Assembly (NCBI RefSeq): GCF_937952055.1
Contig: NZ_CALFYO010000015.1
Location: 1 to 64,000, forward strand
Length of the DNA: 64,000 nt
Source of the DNA: an uncultured Piscinibacter sp.
GTDB lineage: Bacteria; Pseudomonadota; Gammaproteobacteria; Burkholderiales; Burkholderiaceae_C
Reading direction: 5' to 3'
Part shown: in pieces, positions 46,756 to 55,316 of the stretch
How the letters are laid out: each line of letters begins with the position of its first letter
Numbering within the stretch: the stretch's first letter is position 1
Made by a program: the position numbers and the translations under genes
The notes under the pieces: model-generated
Database searches by the model: none
Told to the model about the DNA's origin: nothing
What the model saw: the letters and a program-made list of their open reading frames with translations, nothing else

Positions 46756-47751
46756 ATGAACATCGACCTGCAGGCGCGCGAGATCAAGCCGCTGCGCCAC
46801 ACTTACGCGCACGTGGCCCGGTACGTCGGCGACGACAAGCCCGCGTCGCGCTACCAGGAGGCGACCTTCGGCGCGCAGCCGTCGACCAACTTCCACTACC
46901 GCCCGACCTGGGACCCGGCGCACCAGATCTTCGACGCGTCGCGCAGCCGGATCGTGCTCGCCGACTGGTACGTGCTGAAGGATCCGCGCCAGTTCTACTA
47001 CGCGAGCTGGACGATGGCGCGTGCCCGCCAGCAGGACACGATGGAGGCGAACTTCCAGTTCGTCGAGTCGCGCGCCATGGTCGACAAGATCCCCGACGCG
47101 CTGCGCCGTAAGTCGCTGCAGGTGCTGCTGCCGCTGCGCCATGCGGCCTGGGGCGCGAACATGAACAACGCGGCGATCTGCGCCTACGGCTACGGCACCG
47201 CGTTCACCGCGCCGGCGATGTTCCACGCGATGGACAACCTGGGTGTGGCGCAGTACCTGACGCGCCTGGGTCTCGCGCTCGATGACCCGGCGGTACTCGA
47301 CGACGGCAAGACCGCCTGGCTGGACGATGCCCACTGGCAGCCGCTGCGCCGCCTCGTCGAGGACACGCTGGTCGTGGGCGACCCGTTCGAGCTGTTCGTC
47401 GCGCAGAACCTCGCGATCGACGGCCTGCTGTATCCGCTGGTCTACGGCAGCTTCGTCGACGACCACGTCGCGCTGCAGGGCGGCACCGCGGTGGCGATGC
47501 TGACCGCCTTCATGCCCGAGTGGCACGACGAGAGCGCGCGCTGGATCGACGCGGTGGTCAAGACCGCGGCCGCCGAATCAGAGGCCAATCGCGTGCAGAT
47601 CGCTGCCTGGGTGCAGGCCTGGAGCGAACGTGCGCAGGAGGCGCTCGCGCCGATCGCCCGCCTGGCGCTGGGCGAAGCCGGCAGCGATGCGCTGGCCGAC
47701 GCCGCCGCGCTGCTGGACGACCGCTGCCGCAAGGCCGGCGTGCGCGGCTGA
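46756..47751 (+). CDS. dmpL: Phenol 2-monooxygenase oxygenase subunit DmpL (beta)
   Basis: Beta subunit of the multicomponent phenol hydroxylase, 331 residues. It belongs to the ferritin-like bacterial multicomponent monooxygenase family but lacks the diiron ligands of the alpha subunit. Typical stretches are MNIDLQAREIKPLRHTYAHV, DPRQFYYASWTMARARQQD and EANFQFVESR. It pairs with DmpN and DmpO in the (alpha-beta-gamma)2 oxygenase that turns phenol into catechol. A GGAGA precedes the ATG. Confidence 0.96.
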   Translation: MNIDLQAREIKPLRHTYAHVARYVGDDKPASRYQEATFGAQPSTNFHYRPTWDPAHQIFDASRSRIVLADWYVLKDPRQFYYASWTMARARQQDTMEANFQFVESRAMVDKIPDALRRKSLQVLLPLRHAAWGANMNNAAICAYGYGTAFTAPAMFHAMDNLGVAQYLTRLGLALDDPAVLDDGKTAWLDDAHWQPLRRLVEDTLVVGDPFELFVAQNLAIDGLLYPLVYGSFVDDHVALQGGTAVAMLTAFMPEWHDESARWIDAVVKTAAAESEANRVQIAAWVQAWSERAQEALAPIARLALGEAGSDALADAAALLDDRCRKAGVRG

Positions 47752-47779
47752 GCCCTCGAACGAACCAGGAGACCCCTTC

Positions 47780-48049
47780 ATGTCCAACGTATTCATCGCC
47801 TTCCAGCACAACGAGGAGTCGCGCCCGCTCGTCGACGCGATCCTGGCCGACAACCCGCTGGCCGTGGCCGTGCACTCGCCCGGCCTCGTGAAGATCGACG
47901 CACCGAACTCCCTGCAGATCCGCCGCTCCACGATCGAGGAACAGACCGGCCGCCCCTACGACCTGCAGCAGCTGCACGTCAACCTCGTGACGTTGTCGGG
48001 CCACATCGACGAGGACGACGACCAGCTCACCCTGAGCTGGAAGCACTGA
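47780..48049 (+). CDS. dmpM: Phenol hydroxylase regulatory (coupling) protein DmpM
   Basis: An 89-residue cofactorless effector protein that docks on the oxygenase and speeds turnover. MSNVFIAFQHNEESRPLVDA and the acidic GHIDEDDDQLTLSWKH end are typical of the MmoB/DmpM family. It lies 28 bp after dmpL and 29 bp before dmpN, each with a GGAGA-type ribosome site. Confidence 0.95.
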   Translation: MSNVFIAFQHNEESRPLVDAILADNPLAVAVHSPGLVKIDAPNSLQIRRSTIEEQTGRPYDLQQLHVNLVTLSGHIDEDDDQLTLSWKH

Positions 48050-48078
48050 CTGCCATCCAAACCCGAGGAGACAAACGC

Positions 48079-49638
48079 ATGGACACCCGTGTCGTCAAGA
48101 AGAAGCTCGGTCTGAAGGACCGCTATGCCGCGATGACCCGCGGCCTCGGCTGGGAAACCAGCTATCAGCCGATGGACAAGGTCTACCCGTACGACAAGTA
48201 CGAGGGCATCCAGATCCACGACTGGGACCAGTGGCAGGACCCGTTCCGCCTGACCATGGACGCCTACTGGAAGTACCAGGGCGAGAAGGAGAAGAAGCTT
48301 TATGCGGTGATCGAGGCGTTCGCGCAGAACAACGGCCAGCTCGGCGTCAGCGATGCGCGCTACGTCAACGCGCTGAAGCTGTTCATCCAGGGCGTGACGC
48401 CGCTCGAGTACTACGCACATCGAGGCTTCGCACACGTGGGCCGCCAGTTCACCGGCGAGGGCGCGCGCGTGGCGGCGCAGATGCAGTCGATCGACGAACT
48501 GCGCCATTACCAGACCGAGACGCACGCGATCTCGCACTACAACAAGTACTTCAACGGCATGCACCACTCGAACCACTGGTTCGACCGCGTGTGGTACCTG
48601 TCGGTGCCGAAGTCCTTCTTCGAGGACGCGATCACCGGCGGGCCGTTCGAGTTCCTCGTCGCGGTCAGCTTCTCGTTCGAATACGTGCTGACCAACCTGC
48701 TGTTCGTCCCCTTCATGAGCGGTGCGGCGCACAACGGCGACATGTCGACCGTGACCTTCGGCTTCAGCGCACAGAGCGACGAGTCGCGCCACATGACGCT
48801 GGGCATCGAGTGCATCAAGTTCCTGCTCGAGCAGGACCCGGCCAACGTGCCGATCGTGCAGGGATGGATCGACAAGTGGTTCTGGCGCGGCTACCGGCTG
48901 CTGACGCTGGTCGCGATGATGCAGGACTACATGCTGCCCAAGCGCGTGATGAGCTGGAAGGAAGCCTGGGAGATGTACGCCGAGGGCAACGGCGGCGCAC
49001 TGTTCAAGGACCTGGCGCGCTACGGCATCCGCGAGCCCAAGGGCTGGAAGGACGCCTGCGAGGGCAAGGACCACATCAGCCACCAGGCCTGGAACACCTT
49101 CTACAACTACAACGCGGCCGCGCCCTTCCACACCTGGGTGCCGACCGACGAGGAGATGGACTGGCTGGCCGAGAAGTACCCGACCACCTTCAACCAGCTC
49201 TACCGCCCGCGGCTCGAGTTCTATCGGGAGCAGCAGCAGGCCGGCAAGCGCTTCTACAACAAGACGCTGCCGATGCTTTGCAACACCTGCCAGATCCCGA
49301 TGGTGTTCACCGAGCCCGGCGACGCCAGCAAGATCTGCTACCGCGAGAGCGACTGGCGCGGCAACAAGCACCACTTCTGCAGCGACCACTGCAAGGACAT
49401 CTTCGACCGCGAGCCCGAGAAGTTCGCGCAGAGCTGGCTGCCGGTGCACCAGATCTACCAGGGTCACTGCTTCGACCCCGGCACCGACCCGACGGCCAAG
49501 GGCTTCGATCCGCTGCTCGCGGTGCTGCAGCACTACCGGCTGGACATCGGACGCGACAACTTCGACTTCGAAGGCTCGGAAGACCAGAAGAACTTCGCCG
49601 CCTGGCGCGGCAATGCCCCCCAAGGAGATCAGCCATGA
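48079..49638 (+). CDS. dmpN: Phenol 2-monooxygenase oxygenase subunit DmpN (alpha, diiron)
   Basis: Catalytic 519-residue subunit. The carboxylate-bridged diiron centre is held by the paired motifs IDELRHYQTE and SDESRHMTLG (two D/E-x-x-R-H type) with further Glu ligands nearby. A C-terminal zinc-like Cys/His cluster is visible (MLCNTCQIP ... HHFCSDHCKDIF). It hydroxylates phenol to catechol using O2 and electrons from DmpP. Its stop overlaps the dmpO start as ATGA. Confidence 0.97.
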   Translation: MDTRVVKKKLGLKDRYAAMTRGLGWETSYQPMDKVYPYDKYEGIQIHDWDQWQDPFRLTMDAYWKYQGEKEKKLYAVIEAFAQNNGQLGVSDARYVNALKLFIQGVTPLEYYAHRGFAHVGRQFTGEGARVAAQMQSIDELRHYQTETHAISHYNKYFNGMHHSNHWFDRVWYLSVPKSFFEDAITGGPFEFLVAVSFSFEYVLTNLLFVPFMSGAAHNGDMSTVTFGFSAQSDESRHMTLGIECIKFLLEQDPANVPIVQGWIDKWFWRGYRLLTLVAMMQDYMLPKRVMSWKEAWEMYAEGNGGALFKDLARYGIREPKGWKDACEGKDHISHQAWNTFYNYNAAAPFHTWVPTDEEMDWLAEKYPTTFNQLYRPRLEFYREQQQAGKRFYNKTLPMLCNTCQIPMVFTEPGDASKICYRESDWRGNKHHFCSDHCKDIFDREPEKFAQSWLPVHQIYQGHCFDPGTDPTAKGFDPLLAVLQHYRLDIGRDNFDFEGSEDQKNFAAWRGNAPQGDQP

Positions 49639-49991
49639 GCGTCGTCGCCCTCGCGCCTTACGACATTCCCGCGCGGGACCTGCGCGAGAACTTCCCCGCC
49701 CCGCTGCTCTACATCGGCTGGGAGGACCACCTGATGTTCTGCGCGCCGTTCTGCCTGCCGCTGCCGCCCGACATGCCCTTCGGCGCGTTGGCCACTGCGG
49801 TGCTGCCCGGCATCTATGGCGAGCACCCCGACTTCGCGAAGATCGACTGGGCGCAGGTGCAGTGGCTCAAGTCCGGCCGGCCGTGGACGCCGGACCCGGC
49901 GAAGTCGCTGGCCGACAACGGCCTGACGCACAAGGACGTGATCCGCTTCCGCACGCCGGGCCTGATCGGCATCCGGGGCTCGTTCAGCTGA
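49635..49991 (+). CDS. dmpO: Phenol hydroxylase subunit DmpO (gamma)
   Basis: Gamma subunit of the oxygenase, 118 residues. Family features are LRENFPAPLLYIGWEDHLMF, CLPLPPDMPFG and HKDVIRFRTPGLIGI. The ATG overlaps the dmpN stop by 4 bp, so alpha and gamma subunits are coupled in translation. dmpP begins 16 bp downstream. Confidence 0.95.
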   Translation: MSVVALAPYDIPARDLRENFPAPLLYIGWEDHLMFCAPFCLPLPPDMPFGALATAVLPGIYGEHPDFAKIDWAQVQWLKSGRPWTPDPAKSLADNGLTHKDVIRFRTPGLIGIRGSFS

Positions 49992-50007
49992 AGCCAGGGC
50001 GTGTGCC

Positions 50008-51072
50008 ATGAGCCACCAACTCACCATCGAACCGCTGGGCGCCACCATCGAGGTGGCCGAAGGCCAGACCATGCTCGACGCCGCGCTGCGCCAGGGCATC
50101 TACATCCCGCATGCCTGCGGCCACGGCCTGTGCGGCACGTGCAAGGTGCAGGTCTGCGACGGCGAGGTGGACCATGGTCACGCCAACCCCTTCGCCCTGA
50201 TGGAGGTCGAGCGCGACGAGGGCAAGACGCTGGCCTGCTGCGCGACGCTGAACTGCGACGCGACGATCGAGGCCGACATCGACGACGAGCCCGACGCGCA
50301 GGTGATCCCGGTGCGCGACTTCGCCGGCGCGGTGCGCCGCATCGTCGACCTGACGCCGACGATCAAGGCCATCTTCATCGCCATCGACAAGCCGATCGGC
50401 TTCCAGGCCGGCCAGTATGTGCAGATCGAGATCCCGGGGCTGGGCGAGAGCCGCGCGTTCTCGATCGCCAATTCACCGGCACAGGTCGAGCGCAGCGGCG
50501 AGATCGAGCTGAACGTTCGCATCGTTCCCGGCGGCAAGGGCACCGGCTACCTGCACCAGCGCCTGGCGCAGGGCGACAGGCTGCGCCTGGTCGGTCCCTA
50601 CGGCCGCTTCTTCGTGCGCAGCTCTGCGCAGCGGCCGATGGTCTTCATGGCCGGCGGATCGGGGCTGTCGAGCCCGCGTTCGATGATTCTCGACTTGCTC
50701 GACGGCGGCTGCACGCGCCCGATCACGCTGGTCTACGGCCAGCGTGTGCGCGAGGAGCTGTATTACGACGCCGAGTTCCGCGCACTCGCCGGGAAGCACG
50801 CCAACTTCACCTACGTGCCGGCGCTGTCGGGCGAGTCGGCAGACAGTGACTGGGCCGGCGCGCGCGGCTTCGTGCACGAGGCGGCGAAGGCTCACTTCGA
50901 CGGCACGTTCGCGGGCCAGCAGGCCTATCTGTGCGGTCCGCCTCCGATGGTCGAGGCCTGCATCGCCACGCTGATGCAGGGCCGCCTGTTCGAGCGCGAC
51001 ATCTTCACCGAGAAGTTCCTCTCTGCGGCCGACGCGCACGACGCGCGCAGCCCGCTGTTCCAGCGCCTGTGA
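50008..51072 (+). CDS. dmpP: Phenol hydroxylase reductase DmpP
   Basis: Electron-transfer component of 354 residues: an N-terminal plant-type [2Fe-2S] ferredoxin (ACGHGLCGTCKVQVC and a later LACCAT Cys), an FAD domain with RAFSIANSP, and an NADH domain with MAGGSGLSSPRSM and LCGPPPMVEA. It passes electrons from NADH through FAD and the iron-sulphur cluster to the diiron centre of DmpN. Confidence 0.97.
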   Translation: MSHQLTIEPLGATIEVAEGQTMLDAALRQGIYIPHACGHGLCGTCKVQVCDGEVDHGHANPFALMEVERDEGKTLACCATLNCDATIEADIDDEPDAQVIPVRDFAGAVRRIVDLTPTIKAIFIAIDKPIGFQAGQYVQIEIPGLGESRAFSIANSPAQVERSGEIELNVRIVPGGKGTGYLHQRLAQGDRLRLVGPYGRFFVRSSAQRPMVFMAGGSGLSSPRSMILDLLDGGCTRPITLVYGQRVREELYYDAEFRALAGKHANFTYVPALSGESADSDWAGARGFVHEAAKAHFDGTFAGQQAYLCGPPPMVEACIATLMQGRLFERDIFTEKFLSAADAHDARSPLFQRL

Positions 51073-51085
51073 GCAACGCCCGGCC

Positions 51086-51445
51086 ATGATCTTCGACACG
51101 AGACCCAAGGTGATCGTCTGCGTCGCGCAGACCGGCGAGACCTACGCCTGTGCCACCGACGAGAGCCTGTTGCGCGGCATGTTGCGCCTGGGCCGCAGGG
51201 GCATCCCGGTCGGCTGCGTCAACGGTGGCTGCGGCGTGTGCAAGGTGCGCATCGTCGAAGGCCGGGTCGCCGTGCTCGGACCGGTGAGCCGCGCCCATGT
51301 CAGCGCCGACGAGGAAGACGCCGGCATGACGCTGGCCTGCCGCGTTGCGCCGGCCTGCGCGGTGACGCTGGAGGTCGCCGGCAAGCTGGAACGACCCTTT
51401 TCAAGAGGGCCCGCCGCCTCGGCGGGTCCGCAATCCACGCGGTAA
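51086..51445 (+). CDS. dmpQ: Ferredoxin DmpQ/XylT-like
   Basis: A 119-residue [2Fe-2S] ferredoxin with GCVNGGCGVCKVRI and LACRVAP supplying the four Cys ligands. XylT-type ferredoxins reduce the ferric iron of catechol 2,3-dioxygenase after it is inactivated by substituted catechols. Its position directly before the dioxygenase gene is the conserved one. The tail after residue 100 is Ser/Ala-rich. Confidence 0.93.
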   Translation: MIFDTRPKVIVCVAQTGETYACATDESLLRGMLRLGRRGIPVGCVNGGCGVCKVRIVEGRVAVLGPVSRAHVSADEEDAGMTLACRVAPACAVTLEVAGKLERPFSRGPAASAGPQSTR

Positions 51446-51461
51446 TTCAACCAGGAGACAG

Positions 51462-52409
51462 ATGATGGGTGTGATGCGAATCGGGCATGCCAGCCTGCGG
51501 GTGATGGACGTCGCCGCGGCGGTGAAGCACTACGAAAACGTGCTGGGGCTGAAGACGACGATGGTCGACAAGGCCGGCAACGTCTACCTGAAGTGCTGGG
51601 ACGAGTGGGACAAGTACTCGCTGGTCCTGACGCCGTCGGACCGCGCCGGCCTGAACCACGTGGCCTACAAGGTCGAGAAGGACGCCGACCTGGACCAGCT
51701 GCAGAAGAGCATCGAGGCCTGGGGCGTCAGGACGACGATGCTGCCCGAGGGCACGCTGCCCGCCACCGGCCGCATGCTGCAGTTCAACCTGCCGAGCGGC
51801 CACGAGATGCGCCTCTACGCGATGAAGGAGTACATCGGCACCGAGGTCGGCACGCAAAGCCCCGACCCCTGGCCCGACAACATCAAGGGCGCCGGCGCGC
51901 ACTGGCTCGACCACCTCCTGCTGATGTGCGCGATGAACCCCGCCGAGGGCATCAACACGGTCGCCGACAACACCCGCTTCATGACCGAGGCGCTGGACTT
52001 CTTCCTCACCGAGCAGGTGATGGTCGGGCCCGAGGGCAACATCCAGGCCGCCACCTGGATGAGCCGCACGACCACGCCGCACGACATCGCCTTCGTCGGC
52101 GGGCCGACCAGCGGCCTGCACCACATCGCCTTCTTCCTCGACTCGTGGCACGACGTGTTGAAGGCCGCGGACGTGATGGCGAAGACGAAGACGCGCATCG
52201 ACGTCGCGCCCACCCGCCACGGCATCACGCGCGGCGAGACGATCTATTTCTTCGACCCGAGCGGCAACCGCAACGAGACTTTCGCCGGCCTGGGCTACCT
52301 GGCGCAGCGCGACCGCCCGGTGACGACCTGGAGCGAGGAGCGGCTGGGCAGCGGCATCTTCTTCCACACCGGCGATCTGGTGCCTTCGTTCACCGAGGTC
52401 TACACCTGA
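51462..52409 (+). CDS. dmpB: Catechol 2,3-dioxygenase (extradiol)
   Basis: Cleaves catechol to 2-hydroxymuconic semialdehyde using Fe(II). The 315-residue two-domain vicinal-oxygen-chelate fold has the iron ligands in AHWLDHLLLM (His), GLHHIAFFLD (His) and GNRNETFAG (Glu), with the Tyr of TIYFFDPSG nearby. GGAGA lies 5 bp before the first ATG (51462); a second ATG follows immediately. It joins the hydroxylase part to the lower meta pathway. Confidence 0.97.
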   Translation: MMGVMRIGHASLRVMDVAAAVKHYENVLGLKTTMVDKAGNVYLKCWDEWDKYSLVLTPSDRAGLNHVAYKVEKDADLDQLQKSIEAWGVRTTMLPEGTLPATGRMLQFNLPSGHEMRLYAMKEYIGTEVGTQSPDPWPDNIKGAGAHWLDHLLLMCAMNPAEGINTVADNTRFMTEALDFFLTEQVMVGPEGNIQAATWMSRTTTPHDIAFVGGPTSGLHHIAFFLDSWHDVLKAADVMAKTKTRIDVAPTRHGITRGETIYFFDPSGNRNETFAGLGYLAQRDRPVTTWSEERLGSGIFFHTGDLVPSFTEVYT

Positions 52410-52435
52410 CGCGGCCGCAGCGAAGAAGGGCAGCC

Positions 52436-52537
52436 ATGAACACGCTGATGCCCGCGGCCTGCGCCGCGGTGATGGGCCGCGCTTTGCCGGCCGCCCCAGC
52501 CGGCGGCCGCCGCCTGCCCGGCATCGAGTCGGTTTGA
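52436..52537 (+). CDS. Possible small ORF between dmpB and the HbpS-like gene
   Basis: A 33-codon frame from ATG 52436 to TGA 52537 (MNTLMPAACAAVMGRALPAA then GGRRLPGIESV), with AAGGG a few bases upstream. No family is recognised. It could be a short leader, a decayed gene start or simple chance in a 142-bp spacer. Listed because it fits neatly between dmpB and the next gene on the coding strand. Confidence 0.25.
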   Translation: MNTLMPAACAAVMGRALPAAPAGGRRLPGIESV

Positions 52538-52551
52538 GGCGGGAGACGCAC

Positions 52552-52995
52552 ATGGCGTTCGACTCTCCCTGCAGCGTGGCCGCGCGCTGCATCGACTGGC
52601 GCGCCGCCGCGGCCGCGGCCGAGGCGGCTGTGGAGCACGCCGAGGCGCTCGGCCGGCGCGTCAACGTCGCGGTCGTCGATGCGTCCGGCACGCTCGCTGC
52701 CTTCCTGCGCATGCCGGGCGCGCCGCTGCATTCGGTCGAGATCGCGATCGACAAGGCCTACACCGCGGCCAGCTTCGGCCTGCCGACCGCCCGCTGGACC
52801 GAGGTGCTCGCCGGTCACTCGCCCGCGGTGCGCGAGGGACTGCTGCAGCGGCCGCGCTTCGTCGCCTTCGGCGGCGGGTTGCCGCTGCGCGACGCGGATG
52901 CGCTGATCGGCGCGATCGGCGTCTCGGGCGCGAGCGAAGACGAGGACACGGCGATCGCGGTGGCAGGCGCCGCGGCAATCGGACTGCCGAGCTGA
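52552..52995 (+). CDS. HbpS/GlcG-like heme-binding family protein (DUF336)
   Basis: A 147-residue protein of the GlcG/HbpS family. The signature is VNVAVVDASGTLAAFLRMPG, then AIDKAYTAASFGLPT and LIGAIGVSGASEDEDTAIA. Relatives bind heme or act near oxidative catabolic enzymes, and several meta-cleavage operons carry a copy, but no enzymatic function is established. The ATG at 52552 has GGGAG upstream. There is no signal peptide, so it should be cytoplasmic. It is inserted between dmpB and dmpD. Confidence 0.85.
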   Translation: MAFDSPCSVAARCIDWRAAAAAAEAAVEHAEALGRRVNVAVVDASGTLAAFLRMPGAPLHSVEIAIDKAYTAASFGLPTARWTEVLAGHSPAVREGLLQRPRFVAFGGGLPLRDADALIGAIGVSGASEDEDTAIAVAGAAAIGLPS

Positions 52996-53015
52996 TAGAC
53001 GAAGAAGGGCACACG

Positions 53016-53849
53016 ATGGACAACCCCGAACTCGGCCGCAGCGTGAGCGCGGCCGGCATCCGCACCAATCTGCACGATGTCGGCGCCGGCTCGCCGGTGC
53101 TGATGATCCATGGCTCGGGCCCGGGCGTCTCGGCCTGGGCCAACTGGCGGCTGAGCATTCCGGTGCTGGCGCAGCGTGCGCGGGTGATCGCGCCCGACCT
53201 GGTCGGCTTCGGCTACAGCGACCGGCCCGCCGGCCAGCACTACACGATGGACGCCTGGGTCGCGCAGGCGGTCGGCGTGCTCGACGCGCTGGACATCGAA
53301 CGTGCCGACCTCGTCGGCAACTCCTTCGGCGGTGCGCTGGCCCTCGCCCTCGCGATCCGCCACCCGCAGCGGGTGCGACGGCTGGTGCTGATGGGATCGG
53401 TCGGCGTGCCGTTTGCCATCACGCCGGGGCTGGATGCGGTGTGGGGTTACGAGCCGTCGCTGGCGACGATGCGCTCGCTGCTCGACATCTTCGCCTACGA
53501 CACCAAGCTCGCTACCGACGAGCTGGCGAAGCTGCGCTACGAAGCCAGCATCCGCCCCGGATTCCACGAGTCCTTCGCGGCGATGTTCCCGGCGCCGCGC
53601 CAACGCTGGGTCGACGCGATGTGCAGCGCCGAGGCTGACATCCGCGCGCTGCCCCACGAGACGCTGGTGCTGCATGGCCGCGAGGACCGCGTGATCCCGC
53701 TGGCCAATTCACTGACGCTGGCGCAATGGATTCCGAACAGCCAGCTGCACGTCTTCGGCCATTGCGGCCACTGGACGCAGATCGAGCATGCGGCGCGCTT
53801 CAACCGGCTGGTCGGTGACTTCTTTGCCGAAGCAGACAACGACAAATGA
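53016..53849 (+). CDS. dmpD: 2-hydroxymuconic semialdehyde hydrolase
   Basis: Alpha/beta hydrolase of 277 residues that cleaves 2-hydroxymuconic semialdehyde to 2-oxopent-4-enoate and formate. The oxyanion region is MIHGSGPGVSAWANW, the nucleophile elbow GNSFGGALAL, the acid in HGREDRVIP and the His in GHCGHWTQIE. It forms the hydrolytic branch of the meta pathway, used for ketone-type ring products. The gene end overlaps the dehydrogenase start by 4 bp. Confidence 0.94.
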   Translation: MDNPELGRSVSAAGIRTNLHDVGAGSPVLMIHGSGPGVSAWANWRLSIPVLAQRARVIAPDLVGFGYSDRPAGQHYTMDAWVAQAVGVLDALDIERADLVGNSFGGALALALAIRHPQRVRRLVLMGSVGVPFAITPGLDAVWGYEPSLATMRSLLDIFAYDTKLATDELAKLRYEASIRPGFHESFAAMFPAPRQRWVDAMCSAEADIRALPHETLVLHGREDRVIPLANSLTLAQWIPNSQLHVFGHCGHWTQIEHAARFNRLVGDFFAEADNDK

Positions 53850-55306
53850 CCATGAAACAGTTTCTCAACTTCATCGACGGCCAGTACGTCGCCACCGGCA
53901 GGACCTTCGAGAACCGCGCACCGGTGGACAACCGCGTGCTGGGTCTGGTGCACGAGGCCGGCCAGCCCGAGGTCGACGCCGCGGTGCGCGCCGCACGCAC
54001 CGCGCTGAAGGGCGACTGGGGGCGCATGAGCGTGGCGAAGCGCATCGAACTGCTGTACGCGGTGGCCGACGAGATCAACCGCCGCTTCGACGATTTTCTC
54101 GCCGCCGAGATGGCCGACACCGGCAAGCCGAAGTCGCTGGCCTCGCACATCGACATCCCGCGCGGCGCGGCCAACTTCAAGGTCTTCGCCGACATCGTCA
54201 AGAACGTGCCGACCGAGAGCTTCGAGATGACCACCCCCGACGGCGGCACGGCGCTGAGCTACGCCTTGCGCTCGCCGGTCGGCGTGGTCGGCGTGGTCTG
54301 CCCCTGGAACCTGCCGCTGCTGCTGATGACCTGGAAGGTCGGTCCGGCACTGGCCTGCGGCAACACGGTGATCGTCAAGCCGTCGGAGGAGACACCGGCC
54401 ACTGCGACGCTGCTCGGCGAGGTGATGAAGGCGGTCGGTATCCCCGACGGCGTCTACAACGTCGTGCATGGCTTCGGTCCGAACTCGGCCGGCGCCTTCC
54501 TGACCCAGCATCCGGACGTCGACGCGATCACCTTCACCGGCGAGACACGCACCGGCGAGGCGATCATGGCCGCCGCGGCCAAGGGCGTTCGCCCGGTCAG
54601 CTTCGAGCTCGGCGGCAAGAACGCCGGCATCGTGTTCGCCGACGCCGACTTCGACAAGGCTGTCGCCGGCATCGCACGCAGTGCGTTCGAGAACTGCGGC
54701 CAGGTGTGCCTGGGCACCGAGCGGGTCTACGTGCAGCGGCCGATCTTCGACAAGTTCGTCGCGGCGCTCAAGGACAGGGCCGAGGCACTGAAGATCGGCC
54801 CGCCGGAGGAGCCGGGCGTGGGACTGGGGCCGCTGATCTCGCGCGAGCACCAGCAGAAGGTCTTGTCCTACTACGAGCGCGCCCGTGCCGAGGGCGCGAC
54901 GCTGGTCACCGGTGGCGGCGTACCGGCGATGAAGGGCGCGCTCGCCGAAGGCCACTGGGTGCAGCCGACGATCTGGACCGGCCTGCCCGAGAGCTCGGCG
55001 ATCGTGCGCGAGGAGATCTTCGGCCCCTGCTGCCACATCGCCCCGTTCGACAGCCTCGACGACGCGATCGCGCTCGCCAACGACACCGACTACGGCCTGG
55101 CGACCACGGTGTGGACGCAGGATCTGGCGACCGCGCACCGCATGGCGCGCGAGGTCGAGGTTGGCCTGTGCTGGATCAACAGCTGGTTCCTGCGCGACCT
55201 GCGCACGGCTTTCGGCGGCAGCAAGGCCTCGGGCATCGGCCGCGAGGGCGGAGTGCATTCGCTCGAGTTCTACACGGAACTGCGCAACGTGATGGTGAAA
55301 CTGTGA
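53846..55306 (+). CDS. dmpC: 2-hydroxymuconic semialdehyde dehydrogenase
   Basis: NAD-dependent aldehyde dehydrogenase of 486 residues that oxidises 2-hydroxymuconic semialdehyde to 4-oxalocrotonate (enol form), opening the 4-oxalocrotonate branch. Catalytic Glu is in FELGGKNAGIVF and catalytic Cys in ENCGQVCLGTER. The first ATG (53846) overlaps the dmpD stop; the ATG two codons later (MKQFLNFIDGQYV) is an equally likely start by family comparison. Confidence 0.95.
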   Translation: MTMKQFLNFIDGQYVATGRTFENRAPVDNRVLGLVHEAGQPEVDAAVRAARTALKGDWGRMSVAKRIELLYAVADEINRRFDDFLAAEMADTGKPKSLASHIDIPRGAANFKVFADIVKNVPTESFEMTTPDGGTALSYALRSPVGVVGVVCPWNLPLLLMTWKVGPALACGNTVIVKPSEETPATATLLGEVMKAVGIPDGVYNVVHGFGPNSAGAFLTQHPDVDAITFTGETRTGEAIMAAAAKGVRPVSFELGGKNAGIVFADADFDKAVAGIARSAFENCGQVCLGTERVYVQRPIFDKFVAALKDRAEALKIGPPEEPGVGLGPLISREHQQKVLSYYERARAEGATLVTGGGVPAMKGALAEGHWVQPTIWTGLPESSAIVREEIFGPCCHIAPFDSLDDAIALANDTDYGLATTVWTQDLATAHRMAREVEVGLCWINSWFLRDLRTAFGGSKASGIGREGGVHSLEFYTELRNVMVKL

Positions 55307-55316
55307 GGACCCCGAG

